From: Papaver somniferum
Taxonomy: Eukaryota; Streptophyta; Magnoliopsida; Ranunculales; Papaveraceae
Direction of reading: 5' to 3'
Assembly: GCF_003573695.1 (NCBI RefSeq)
Contig: NC_039360.1
Location: 60,668,815-60,732,814, forward strand
DNA length: 64,000 nucleotides
The notes under the pieces were generated by a model. It ran no database searches, was not told where the DNA came from, and saw only the letters and a program-made list of their open reading frames with translations. This document shows positions 10,041 through 20,939 of this stretch, one piece after another; position 1 is the first letter of the stretch, and each line of letters begins with the position of its first letter. Position numbers and translations under genes: made by a program.

Positions 10041-11123
10041 TATTATTTGCTAGTCCTCGAGCAAAACTAAAAAAATAAATAAAACCGAGTTAATATCGGG
10101 AGGGTTTACCAGAGGTGTACCCACAAAACCATTACTCCAGACCCTAGCTATCTACGCAGAACCTTGGAAGGCACTAAAGAATCTCCTTGGTTGGCATACA
10201 ATCATTGACTACAGGAGGAAGTACCCTGATGCGAAATTCCAATTGATGTATACGAGTTTGCACTCAAGCATACTAAAATTCATATAAAGTGACAGAGCTC
10301 TACTCAGATAGTTTCTGGACATCATAAACCGGAGTCAACCAATCACATGGAAAGATTAAGAAGATGGATAAAGAGAAAAAATCGATGGTTTAAAGTGAAC
10401 GGTGTTTCCCATATCTGTCTGAAGGCCTCTGCCAAGATGAACCTATCCTAATGTACTGAGATACCGGTCTGACTAATATCAACACAACTGACATATACAA
10501 GGGGACCAGTGGTCGATAAACCTAACTCTAGGTCAACACAACTGGCATATACAAGGGCACCAGTGGTCGACTTTATTGAATTTATTCTGGTTGGTCTAAT
10601 TGTCTGGTCTTAATTTTTTTTTTTTTTTATCTCAATCACCCTATTTCACCCTAGCAAAGGTAACAACTTGAATCGTGTGCCCCACCAAATCACTTAAAAT
10701 ATAAAAACAGAAGGATTAGGATTCAACGAGATATGGCGAAACTACCATGTTTTTTTTTGTTAATTCTAACACCTGAGATCTGTGCTTTTATGAATAGACT
10801 CTTTAGATATTTCCATCTAATCAGATTGGTTCCTCAACTCCTACGACCAAGATGTTCCCATCCACTTAGATTGGTTAGTGCCAACCTTAATAAGCATAAA
10901 TTTCTAGGCTCTGGAGTTTATTTATTACAACTAAAAGCTAAAAAGTTTCTTCCCCACCCCCAAACTTAAATCTAACATTGTCCTCAATGTTTCTAATGAA
11001 AGAGTAATACCAAAAAGTAAAGTAACACGAGAAATCAGTAAAGAGAGAAGTCGGAAAGATAGTACCTGGGTGAAGTGAGAAATCAAAATCTAATATACAA
11101 CATACAATCGCCTCTATGGTCAA
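10041..11123 (-). other. 3' untranslated region between pol and LTR
   Basis: No credible gene is seen; an env-like ORF, present in some Athila elements, is absent. Blocks such as CTACGCAGAACCTTGGAAGG and the short direct repeat CATATACAAGGG (10493 and 10547 area) recur in the pol-less family at 19790-20290 and 29620-30070. The stretch is therefore shared cis-acting or inherited sequence. A poly-T run lies at about 10615-10629. Confidence 0.65.
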
Positions 11124-12968
11124 TCAAAGGTAAACAGGGTTCTCCAGAGGGACCTCCTCAATATCACCTGTAGGAAAGGGATCTAAAAAGGGTTTCAATC
11201 TCTGACCGTTAACCTTCGAAGAACTACTACCATCCGGTGTCTCGATTTTAACAGCTCCATGAGGAAAGACAGTGCGAACAATAAAAGGACCCGTCCACCG
11301 AGAACGTAACTTCCCAGGGAAAAAATGCAAGCGGGTATCATACAAAAGAACTTTTTGACATGGAGAAAATGACTTTCTTAAGATATTTCTATCATGCACA
11401 AGTTTCATTTTGTTCTTATACTCCTTAGCACTATCGTATGCATCTCTACGAACCTCTTCCAACTCATTGAGCTGGAGTTTCCTATGGGCTCCTGCCTTGT
11501 CGAGTGAAAAATTTAGCTGCTTAACAGCCCAATAAGCTCTATGTTCTAACTCAACAGGTAAGTGACATGCCTTGCCATAAACAAGCCGATAAGGCGACAT
11601 TCCAATGGGGGTCTTAAACGCAGTACGGTAAGCCCATAAGGCATCAGTAAGCCTAGACGACCAGTCTTTCCGATTAGGATTAACTGTTTTCTCTAATATA
11701 CGTTTTATCTCCCTATTGGAAACTTCTACTTGACCACTAGTCTGTGGATGATACGGGGTAACTACCTTATGCGTAATACCATATTTCTTCATCAAAAGCC
11801 TAAAAGGTCCATTACAAAGGTGCGACCCTCCAATTATAGCTCGCGGTGTACCAAAACGTGTAAGTATATTATCTTTCAAGAACTCAATCACAACCCTATG
11901 GTCATTGGTTTTACACGCAACCGCCTCAATCCACTTAGAGACATAGTCTACAACAACAAGGATGTATAAGTTACCAAAAGAATTAGGAAACGGACCCATA
12001 AAGTCAATACCCCACACATCAAAGACCTCAACAACTAAAATAGGGTTCAAGGGCATCATGTTCCTACGGGATATGGTTCCTAATTTCTGGCAACGTTCAC
12101 AAGTCACACAGTAACTGTGGGAGTCTTTAAACAACGAATGCCAATAGAATCCACACTGCAATATCTTAGCAGCAGTTTTCTTAGCACTAAAGTGACCCCC
12201 ACAAGCATGATCATGACAAAAGGAAATAATACTGGACTGGTCACTCTCAGGTATACATCTCCTAATAATCTGGTCTGGACAATACTTAAACAAATAAGGA
12301 TCATCCCAAAAGAAGTGCTTAACCTCGGCTAAAAACCTAGAACGATCTTGTTTACCCCAATGTTGGGGAATTCGACCAGTAAAAAGATAATTCACTATAT
12401 TCGCATACCAAGGTGCTTGTGTAACAAAGAAAAGTTGTTCATCAGGAAAATTATCCCTTATAGGAAGGGAATCATCAGGGGAATCAACAACTAGCCTAGA
12501 CAAGTGGTCTGCTACTACATTTTCGTCACCCTTTTTGTCTCTAATGTCTGGAGAGAACTCTTGCAACAAAAGGATCCACCTAACCAATCTAGGTTTCGTA
12601 TCCCTCTTAGACAAAAGATATTTCAAAGCAGCATGATCAGTATATATGACGATCTTAGAACCTAAGAGATAGGGTCTAAACTTGTCTAAGGAAAACACAA
12701 TGGCTAACAGTTCGTTCACGGTAGTGGTATAGTTCAACTGGGCATCATTCAGAGTTTTGCTAGCATAGTAAATCACATGAAGTAATTTGTTTTCTCGCTG
12801 ACCTAGCACAACACCAATAGCATAATCTGAAGCATCACACATTATCTCAAAGGGTAAGTTCCAGTTGGGTGCCTGGACTATGGGGGCGGTAGTGAGTAAA
12901 GTCTTGAGCTTCTCAAAAGCCTCTAAACAAGCATCATCAAAGACAAACTTAACATCTTTTGCAAGCAA
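11124..12968 (-). pseudogene. pol: Athila pol, RNase H and integrase part
   Basis: 614 open codons in the same frame as the upstream RT part, separated only by a TGA at 12969-12971. RNase H comes first: CDASD near residue 45, then VNELLAIV, then YTDHAAL, then VVADHLSRL supply its acidic residues. Integrase follows: a His/Cys zinc region (HDHACGGHF ... CVTCERCQ) and a core with the first Asp in [10 protein letters not shown] and the Glu in GQVEVSNRE. At the second catalytic position the chain reads [10 protein letters not shown], where relatives have an Asp between I and GG, so the catalytic Asp is missing. The C terminus ([10 protein letters not shown]) is typical of the Athila/Tat group; no chromodomain is seen. 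Non-functional. Confidence 0.9.
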
Positions 12969-12971
12969 ATT

Positions 12972-14354
12972 TCAAATAGGTCTAGAAATCAAGCTAAAAT
13001 CCTTAATGAATCGATGATAAAAACCTTCATGCCCTAAGAATGACCTAATATCTCTTACGGTTTTTGGGAACTGTAAAGTCTTGATAAGGTCAACTTTGGA
13101 TTTATCTACCTCTATACACTTAGAAGATACGATATGCCCTAAAACAATTCCTGATCGAACCATGAAATGACATTTCTCCCAATTAAGCACTAGATTCTTT
13201 TCCTTACACCTAGTCAACACTAATGACAAACGATGCAAGCACTCATCGAAAGACGAACCAAACACTGAAAAATCATTCATAAAGACCTCTAAAAACTTTT
13301 CTACCATATCGGAAAATATGCTCATCATGCAACGCGGAAAAGTCGCAGGGGCGTTACATAGCCCGAAAGGCATGCGTCTATACACAAAGGTACCAAAGGG
13401 ACAGGTAAAAGTAGTTTTTTCTTGGTCTTCTGGGGCAATAACGATCTGATTGTAGCTTGAGTAGCCATCTAGAAAACAGTAATGACTATGTCCAGCTAAT
13501 CTCTATAGCATTTGGTCGATAAAGGGAAGGGGAAAGTGGTCCTTCCGAGTGACCTTGTTCAATTTCCTATAGTCAATACAAACACGCCAACCCGTGGTCA
13601 CTCAGGTCGGGATTAACTCATTGTTATCATTCTGGACTACAGTAATACCGAATTTCTTGGGAACAACCTGAACGGGGCTGACCCACTTACTGTCTAAAAT
13701 GGGGTAGATAATGCCTGCATCTAACAGCTTAAGAACCTCGGTTCGAACTACTTCTTTCATATTAGGGTTTAGTCTTCGTTGCATCTCCCTAGAAGGTTTG
13801 GTATCTTCCTCTAAATAGATCTGATGCATACGAACAGTAGGACTTATACCCTTAATGTCTGCTATGGTCCACCCTAAAGCTTCCTTGTTGTTTTGAAGGA
13901 CGGTCACTAGCCTACTTTCCTGATCACTATCCAAGTCGGAAGCAACAATCACAGGTAAAGTCTCAGACGGGCCTAAAAACACATATTTCAGGGTATCTGG
14001 CAATGGTTTTAAGTCCAACTTAGGAGGCTCTTCTAACGAAGGAACTAGGGTATACTTAGAAACTGGTAGCGGTTCGAACTTAGGTTTCCATCCGTTACTA
14101 GTGTCTAACAAAGGGGTTGAATCTAACAAAGCATTCACCTCATTAATCACATTATCATCATCGAAATCAATCCCAAAGTGAGCTAGGCATTTATCTAACG
14201 GATCTTCTAACAAAGTGTTTGGTAATGACTCCTCGACTAATGTTCCTATCATGTTTACCTCTTCTATGCTCGAGTCATCTAGTTCAGAGGGTAGCTTACT
14301 AATATGAAGACAATTACCAAAAGAAAAATTCATAATACCAGTTCGACAATTCAT
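12972..14354 (-). pseudogene. pol: Athila pol, reverse transcriptase part, three stops
   Basis: One continuous frame with in-frame stops at 13602-13604 (TGA), 13503-13505 (TAG) and, at its end, 12969-12971 (TGA). The N-terminal linker (LPSELDDSS onward) is followed by RT motifs: WVSPVQVVPKK, then after the first stop [12 protein letters not shown], and later YRRMPFGLCNAPATF. The active-site box reads VFMNDFSVFG where active relatives carry two adjacent aspartates, so the first Asp is replaced by Asn, a G-to-A change. The Ty3 RT thumb follows (SFLGHEGFYHRFIKDFS). The ORF start at 14354 lies in a 71-bp duplication that throws pol out of frame with protease. Clearly inactive. Confidence 0.9.
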
Positions 14355-14428
14355 AATACCTCGACGTTCAGCTCAATAGTCATATTACCAAAAGATAAAT
14401 TCATAATACCAGTTCGACAATTAATGAT
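14314..14428 (-). repeat. 71-bp partial tandem duplication at the protease-RT junction
   Basis: The block starting TTACCAAAAGA at 14314 recurs at 14385 with a few differences, including ATAATACCAGTTCGACAATT. The offset of 71 bp is not a multiple of three, so it shifts the reading frame. The peptide NCRTGIMN appears twice, once at the end of the protease frame and once at the start of the RT frame. Confidence 0.8.
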
Positions 14429-14854
14429 CGCATTGGACGTTGCTAAAAATGGGCGACCTAAAATCACTGATATCTGGTTCTCTGGGTCAGGGACAGGTTG
14501 GGTATCTAGGATAACAAAATCCACTGGATAAATAAACTTGTCGACCTCAATAAGAACATCCTCGATCACACCACGAGGAATTTTAACGGACCTATCAGTT
14601 AACTGAAGTGTCATCTGGGTAGGTTTCATCTCACCAAGTCCTAGCTTAAGGTACACATGATATGTAAGTAAGTTCACACTAGCTCCTAAGTCAAGCAACG
14701 CTTTCTCAACATGGTATTTACCTATTGTGCAAGAAATGGTAGGGGACCCTGGGCCTTTATACTTAGGAGTAGTGGTATTCTGAATAATAGAACTCACGTG
14801 ACTAGCTAGAAAGGATTTCTTCTGGACATTAAGCTTTCGCTTTCGCGTACACAT
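14351..14854 (-). pseudogene. Athila aspartic protease domain
   Basis: Retropepsin-like region in frame with gag and separated from it by a TAG at 14885-14887. The active-site motif is LLDLGASVNLL, the DLGAS form usual in the Athila/Tat branch in place of DTGA/DSGA. The flap region follows, then SVILGRPFLATS, the ILGRPF motif near the C terminus of such proteases. The frame ends at 14351 because of the 71-bp duplication. In life it would cleave the gag-pol polyprotein inside the virus-like particle. Confidence 0.85.
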
Positions 14855-14884
14855 ATCCTTGAGAAACTTGGCATAAGAGGGAAT

Positions 14885-15913
14885 CTACTTAATTGCATCC
14901 AGAAGCGGAAGGTTGATAGTTACCTGCTTAAAAACCTCCAATATATCATTAAAATTGGACTCCCTCTTAGTTGGAACTAGCAGATGTGGGAATGGGGCTC
15001 TAGGGACAAAGCCGGTCTCAATATGACCCTCATTGGTCTCTTTAGAGACTCTATCAGTCTCCTCAGTTTCTGGTTCAGAAGGGTGAACTACAGCATGTTC
15101 ACTATCAGGCATGGAAACCTTGTTGTCTATCATTATACCACTCCTAAGGGTTTTAATAGCATTCACATGATCAGATGGTCTTTCACCTATTTCATTAATT
15201 CCTCTAGGGTTGGGTTGAGTCTGACTAGGAAACTTACCTCTTTCTCTTAAAGACTCATTTATCTGACTAACCTGGTTTTTCAACTCGGAAATAGCCTGAG
15301 AGTTAGCCTGACCTATTCTCTTATTTTCTTCTAAACCTTGAGCAACAGATTGCTGAAACTGCACAGTATTACGAGTTAACAAAGCAAGAGACTCTTCTAA
15401 ACTCATAATCTTCTTATCCGAAGGGTTCTGAAACTGTGACGGAGCTGAAGGATTCTTAGTATAGCCAAAACCTGGGGGAACCTGAGCATTACTAGACTGA
15501 CCTTGATTCTGGCCTTTGGACCAAGAAAGGTTTGGATGGTTTCTCCATCTAGGGTTATAGGTTTCTGAATATGGGTCAAACTTCTGTCGGTTATCAAACC
15601 TAGTGTTGTTATAAAGAGCATTGGCTTGCTCTTCAACAGCAAGGCCTTCCCAAAAAGGCTCATTTCTTCCACTACTACCACTAGAATGACCTAATTCTAA
15701 GGCTTCTAACCTTTTGGCTATAGCTGCTATTTTGGCATCTGACTCATAAGTTCCTTCTACCCTATTAACATTTCCTCTACTTAGAAGAATTGTTTTCTGG
15801 GGTTCCCTACTATTTTCCCATTGTTGGGTCTTATTGGCGATTTCATTCAAAAATGTCATCGCTTCATCAACAGTTTTATTCTCAAACCCACCTGTGCATA
15901 AGGACTCAACCAT
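14885..15913 (-). pseudogene. gag: Athila gag, C-terminal half
   Basis: 342 codons. The start (MVESLCTGGFENKT) is internal; the true chain enters from the ORF at 15955-16638 but is shifted by a short repeat (TAACC three times at 15956-15970). The middle is rich in Q, N, P and S, with a helical segment (QFQQSVAQGLEENKRIG). No intact CCHC zinc knuckle is seen. It ends at TAG 14885-14887; beyond this stop the same frame stays open into protease, so a single nonsense change separates gag from pro. Confidence 0.85.
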
Positions 15914-15954
15914 GGTTGTTGTTGAATAATCTAAACCCTCGTAGAGGATCTGAA

Positions 15955-16638
15955 CTAACCTAACCTAACCTTCTCCAAACCATGATGAGGACATTGAGAT
16001 ATCAAGTCATTGAACCTTTCTAAGTACCTATATAAAGATTCTCCCTCTTGTTTGGCAAAAGTACAGATTTGTGTCCTAATAGACGATGTTTTATGCCTTG
16101 GGAAAAACTTATGTATAAAGGCAGAAGTAAGTTGGTCATAGGTTTCAATTGACTCAGAGGCCAAACTATACAACCAAGATTTGGCTTTATCTTTTAAGGA
16201 AAAGGGGAATAACCTAAGTTTCAACGCATCATCACTTAGATTTTTAATTTTCAGAGTGCTACAAACTTCCTCAAATTCCCTAACATGAAAATAGGGGTTC
16301 TCATTCTCTTTTCTTAAAAACATTGGGAGCATCTGTAAAGTCCCAGGTTTCAGTTCATAATTTGCCTCGGTTTCATATAACTTGATACAAGACGGACGAG
16401 AGGTCCTAGTTGGGTTTAACAAAGCTTTCAAAGTTACCATTTCTGGCACTACCAAAGGAATAGGAGTACTTTCTTCACTAATTGTCAAGTTTTCAAAGCT
16501 GAAATTTCCAAAGACAGGGCTCTCAAAATAAGAGTCTTCGAGCTCCCCGCTTTCACAAGAAGAACTACTAGGTTTGTCACTAATCAAACGACCTAGAGTG
16601 TTTCTTTTCCAAGCCCGCTCTCTAATGACCTCGGGCAT
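15955..16638 (-). pseudogene. gag: Athila gag, N-terminal half with retrotransposon gag domain
   Basis: 227 codons from MPEVIRERAWKR. Residues ~110-220 match the plant Retrotrans_gag type: LRLFPFSLKDKAKSWLYSL, then FIHKFFPRHKT and SLYRYLERFNDLISQCPHHG. This is the capsid-forming part of Ty3 gag. The chain stops at 15955 because of an apparent 5-bp duplication in a TAACC repeat; the other frame carries on as the ORF ending at 14885. Upstream is the ~1.1-kb leader. Confidence 0.9.
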
Positions 16639-17750
16639 ACACTAGAAAAAAAATACAAAGAAAAATCCTAAAAGGAAGGGAATATTTAAGCAAACACAAA
16701 CAAGGCTGACTCCACCACAGCAAACCTACTGATTTCTAGCAAAAAAAAAGCATGATGGCTCCACTTAGATTGTTTCTAGACCAGCTTCTAATCCTTAGAA
16801 ATGGAATTCGTTACAATTTAAGCAAACCCCTATGGAATCAATCCGAGTCAAAGTAAGTTGAATAGAGGCGAGGGAAGCTCAGCGGAGCTTTGATACCCAA
16901 GGCCTCACCGGTATTACAAGGCGGCGCAGTCACGCATTCAACTCACAGAAACCATCATGAACTTTGAAGTATGCTTAAAAGGGTAACCAATATTTTTCGA
17001 ACGACTTTCCTACTAAGCTCGTTACCCTATAGGTCTCGTTCTATTCCAAATTTTAAAGCTTAGGTTCGCGATAAGTATCGTTTTCCTAAGGCGGGCAAGA
17101 AGAGAACGGTGATGAAATCCGAACCCTTATCTTGTATGGCCAGTCCTTGCCCTTTACTAGGAAATTAAAGAAGCCATATTCAGTTCCTCGACATATATGC
17201 AAACGAAGGAATACAGTAACTCGCTAGCAGGGGATTCGCGAGTGTTTCGATAAGCTTACCTCCCGTTCCAGACGGGGGATGAACCGCTGAAGTCGACTCG
17301 GGCCACGACTCCTATGTCATGTGCGAACCCGAGGGGCCGAGACGATATCGTAATCGCCGTCCTTCTCTGCAAACAATTTAATATTTGAAATACTACCCTT
17401 CCTTAGGGTTAAAAAAATAAAAGAAAGTCCAATTGTCCAAAGTCCAAAAGAAATTCCAAAAATAAAGTGCAAAAGAAAAAGAAAATTACAAAAATAAAAG
17501 ATTCCTAATACAATCTAATAAAAATTCTCTCTCTCTCTCTCTCTTTTATTGTTCTTTTCGCTTCGTCTTTTGATTCCAAATCTTTAAGTAATCACCAACA
17601 ACTTTGGCAACTTCTTTTTCTTTCGCTCCAAATTCCAAAAATATGTAATGAAAAGACAAATACCAAAGAAACGTAAAATAGAATAAAGTAAAAAAACAAA
17701 AAAAAACCTAAAAAAGAAAAAAAAATCTAAAAACTCTAGCCTAAAGACAA
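16639..17750 (-). other. Athila 5' leader
   Basis: No gene. The part from about 16745 to 17370 closely matches the leaders of the pol-less copies (22800-23430, 26990-27610, 32515-33140). It holds a small hairpin at 16875-16890 (AAGCTC, loop AGCG, GAGCTT). The part next to the PBS is A-rich with a CT microsatellite at about 17528-17543. Confidence 0.7.
16875..16890 (-). other. Conserved leader hairpin
   Basis: A perfect 6-bp stem AAGCTC/GAGCTT with a four-base loop. The same stem stands at 22930-22945, 27118-27133 and 32645-32660 with loop AGTG instead of AGCG. A packaging or dimerisation role is possible but unproven. Confidence 0.4.
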
Positions 17751-17769
17751 GTCCGCGTCGGCGGCGCCA
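17751..17769 (-). other. Athila primer-binding site
   Basis: On the minus strand TGGCGCCGCCGACGCGGAC follows the LTR end after five bases. TGGCGCCG is the opening of the tRNA-Asp-type PBS usual in Athila/Tat elements; the rest matches less well. Confidence 0.75.
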
Positions 17770-17774
17770 AAAAT

Positions 17775-18216
17775 TGATGTGGTTTTCAATTGAGTTGTAG
17801 TAAAAAGGTTCGTTGAGACTTGTGAAAGCAAAATAATTTAGACTTAAAAATTAAAGAAAACTGAACTCAAAATTTGATTTCAAGATATGAGAAAATAACC
17901 AAGACACTGCTTCCACTATTACACATGAATGAATGATGGTAAATAACCCAAAACTCTAATTATCTTTTAAGTCCCTTATTTTCTTAACTCACAAATAATC
18001 AAGCAAATTCTCAAAAATTAATTGTATCCCCTAAGCATAGATTATCTAATCAAAGCATAACCTATCTACTTGAATCACAACTAATGAATAAAATTATGCA
18101 AACAATTAAAAACTCTGCAAAAGCAGTGACTGAGTGAATTATAATTAAATATTAGAGAAAATATAATAGTTACCAAATTATTCATGCGTAAATAGTTTCC
18201 TCATTGCCTTGGTTGT
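17775..18216 (-). repeat. Athila 5' LTR, first 442 bp on the plus strand
   Basis: It matches 8317-8756 nearly base for base and breaks off at CCTTGGTTGT, where the other LTR continues GAGAGAATT. A pol-less family LTR begins at 18217. The remaining ~1.27 kb of this LTR should lie beyond the inserted chain and is not seen before the gap. Confidence 0.9.
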
Positions 18217-19673
18217 TGTTGTAGTAATTCGATTGCGGTAAATACGGATTCGATGCTCGGACTTGAAAAGATTTTTAAAGCAAAAATATATACAAAATTG
18301 TCACAGGATCAAGAGACACTAGGACTCAGGATTCCACCATAATCATTCATATAATTAATATATTTATTTCCAAAACAATTATAGCTCACATAAAAATAGG
18401 GACTCTAATTCTTGCCAAGGTAGATTTTTAGAAGATTAACTGTAAATCGAAAGCATGGCATATCAAAAGTACTAAGACCAAGCATAAACCATCAAAAGAA
18501 ATGACAATCAATTAAGAAAAAATCATAAAACATTTAATAAAAATGCAAGAAGTCATAAAAGAATTAAATATAATTTTTATATGTGTAAAATATGGCTTCC
18601 TCCATCATCCCAGTATTGGGGTTTAGCTATTCATATCAATCACACACTCAAAATATTAATTCAAAGTTCAAAGTGTGATTAAAAGAGTCAAAAGTTATAA
18701 AATAGTGGTTCTGAGACTCACAAAACACGTCCAACAGAAACGATAGAATATAACTGCAGCTAACTGCGACACTTCGCTGATGCTGTTGAAGCTGCTGAAA
18801 ATAAGTCTGCCCTGGAGAGTCTGTTCTTCGTGTTCTTGAAGCTTTTTAATGGCAGCAGCAGCAGCAGGTGAACATTGCTGTTTTTCCTTCTTCTTCGCTC
18901 CTCCTGGCTCTGGCTCGACCCCAAACTCTTCATCCCCCTTCTCTGACATAAAACCAACTATTTATAGGCTTTAAATCCCCTTGAAACTCGATCAAACCCC
19001 TTGGAAATCTCCATTATTCTTTACGGGTTGTTTGAAGAATAATCTTCTTCTTGTTGCGTTACAGGCTTTTTCTAGCTATTCTCTCGTCTCAAATATCTTC
19101 TAGGACTTTTACCCAACTGTTTTGATGTATATCCCACGCAAGATATCCCATAAATCTCTCAAACTAATCTCAAACCCTAAACAGAAACCGTGTGCACTGT
19201 CTTGACTTTGTGTGGATTTTCTGACTTATCCAGCCCAATTAGATGGGTCTAATCGATTCTAACAGGTCCCTTATGTCTTGTAGAGTCCGTGGGTACCAAA
19301 TTTGCCCATTTAATCGCCTCCTAGGTCGCTCAAATCATTGATCCAAAACTGTTGACGCTGCTGCCTTTTTTCCCGCCAAAATCCAGTTTTGAAACTTTGA
19401 AGATGACCTCCCCCTATCCAGTTCCGGTGTCCCTTTAGTACATGCCCTGAAATGGGGTGCCCCTTAGTAATTAGGTTACCCCTTATCCAAAGTGAGAGTC
19501 CGTATAGTAATTTTCTCCCACGAGCGCAAAAACCACTTTTTAGCCAATTTCGCCGCAAAAGCTTATTTCTCCAAAAACACCTACAAAGACATAAAATAAC
19601 CAAATAAGTACAAAATAGAGTACTAAAAAATATAAACAATTGGGACAAATTAGACACATAAATGCGTCTATCA
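18217..19673 (-). repeat. Pol-less Athila-like LTR, copy 1
   Basis: 1457 bp; starts TGTTGTAGTAATTCG and ends GTCTATCA on the plus strand. Five bases before it are GTTGT, the probable target site. A TATA box (TATAAATA, minus) is at 18959-18966. An 84-codon ORF at 18695-18949 starts only about 10 bp past that box and is not believed to be a gene. Confidence 0.88.
18959..18966 (-). promoter_or_regulatory. TATA box of pol-less Athila-like LTR
   Basis: TATAAATA on the minus strand, conserved in the LTR copies at about 24585-24592 and 28774-28781. Confidence 0.5.
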
Positions 19674-20939
19674 AATACCCCCAAACTTATTATTTGCTAG
19701 TCCTCGAGCAAATCTAATCTAAAATAAAATGACTACACTTAGCACGTGCAGTAAGCCGTTAAACCACTAGGTGGCCCTAGTGGCGGAGTGTTGTCTCCGG
19801 GAGGTTTACCAGAGGTGTACCCACAAAACCTTAATACTCCAGAGCTTAGCTATCTACGCAGAACCTTGGAAGGCACTAAAGAATCTCCTTGGTTGGCATA
19901 CTTATTGACTACAGGAAGAAGTACCCTGATGCGAAATTCCAATTGATGTACACGAGTTTGCACTCAAGCATACTAAAATTCATATAAAGTGACAGAGCTC
20001 TACTCAGATAGTTGCACTATGGACATCATATTCGGAGTCAAAACTAATCACATGGATAGATCAAGAAGATGGATATAGAAAACATAGATGGTTTTGATGT
20101 TTACTAAGTGAACGACGTTTCCCATATCTGTCTGAAGGCCTCCGCCAAAATGAACCTATCCTAATGGATTGAGATACCAGTCTGACTAATATCAACACAC
20201 TGGCATATACAAGGGTATCAGTGGTCGATAACCTAACTCTAGGTCAACACAACTGGCATATACAAGGGTACCAGTGGTCGACTTTATTGAATTTATTCCT
20301 TTTGGTCAAATGGTCTGGTCTCAATATTCTCTTTCTTTTTTTTTTCTACTTTTTGGTAACTACCATTTTTTTTTTCTCTTTTCTCTTTTTCTTTTTCAAC
20401 TTTTTTTTTTTCATGGTATCTCAATCACTCTAATTCACCCTAGCATTGGTAACAACTTGAATCGTGGGCCCCACCTATCACTTAGAGAAACATAGTTTAA
20501 AAACAAAATAAAATAAAAATAGAAGTGAAAAGGACTCAACGAGATATGGTGAAACTATAATGTTATTTCTAACACCTGAGCTCTGTGCTTTTATGAATAG
20601 ACTCTTTAGATGTTTCCATCTAATCAGATTGGTTCCTCAAACTCCTACAATCAAAATGCTTCCATCCACTTAGATTAGTTAGTGCAATCCTCAATAGGCA
20701 TAATTTCTAAGCTCTGGAGTTTATTTATTGCAACTAAAAAGTTTCTCTCATACCCCCAAACTTAAACCTAACATTGTCCTCAATGTTCTAAAGATAAAAT
20801 TAAAAACATGAACAAGGAGAAACTATTACCATTCGAAGCAAAAGAGTTAAGGAAAGATATTACCTGGTTGCATGAGTTTGGGTTACCTCCCAAGAAGTGC
20901 TAAGTTTAAAGTCTTCAGCCAGACATAGAAAAGGTTTAG
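19674..20939 (-). other. PPT and 3' UTR, copy 1
   Basis: It begins with the tract AATACCCCCAAACTT (AAGTTTGGGGGTATT on the minus strand) and continues with blocks shared with 10027-10980. A long T-rich tract lies at about 20329-20412; the third copy has a shorter version. No gene. Confidence 0.7.

Larger units (their letters stand above)
8317..18216 (-). mobile_element. Degenerate Athila-type Ty3 retrotransposon
   Basis: Read on the minus strand: 5' LTR fragment (17775-18216), PBS (17751-17769), long leader, gag, protease, RT, RNase H, integrase, 3' UTR, PPT, then the 3' LTR (8317-10026). The RT, RNase H and integrase order and the DLGAS protease motif match the Athila/Tat branch of Ty3 elements. 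It sits inside the copia LTR that starts at 6005; the five bases before it are GTGTG. The matching right-hand flank is not visible because the 5' LTR is itself interrupted at 18217. All enzyme genes are broken. Confidence 0.9.

Noticed and set aside
18695..18949. 84-codon ORF with poly-Ala, repeated in LTRs at 24321 and 28510
   Set aside because: It starts about 10 bp from the TATA box, so it is upstream of the expected transcript start, and the homologous stretch in the Athila LTR is not open. It is repeated because the LTR is.
20329..20412. T-rich tract as a poly(A) tail of a retrogene
   Set aside because: It lies within the shared 3' UTR and is simply shorter in another copy; no gene precedes it.
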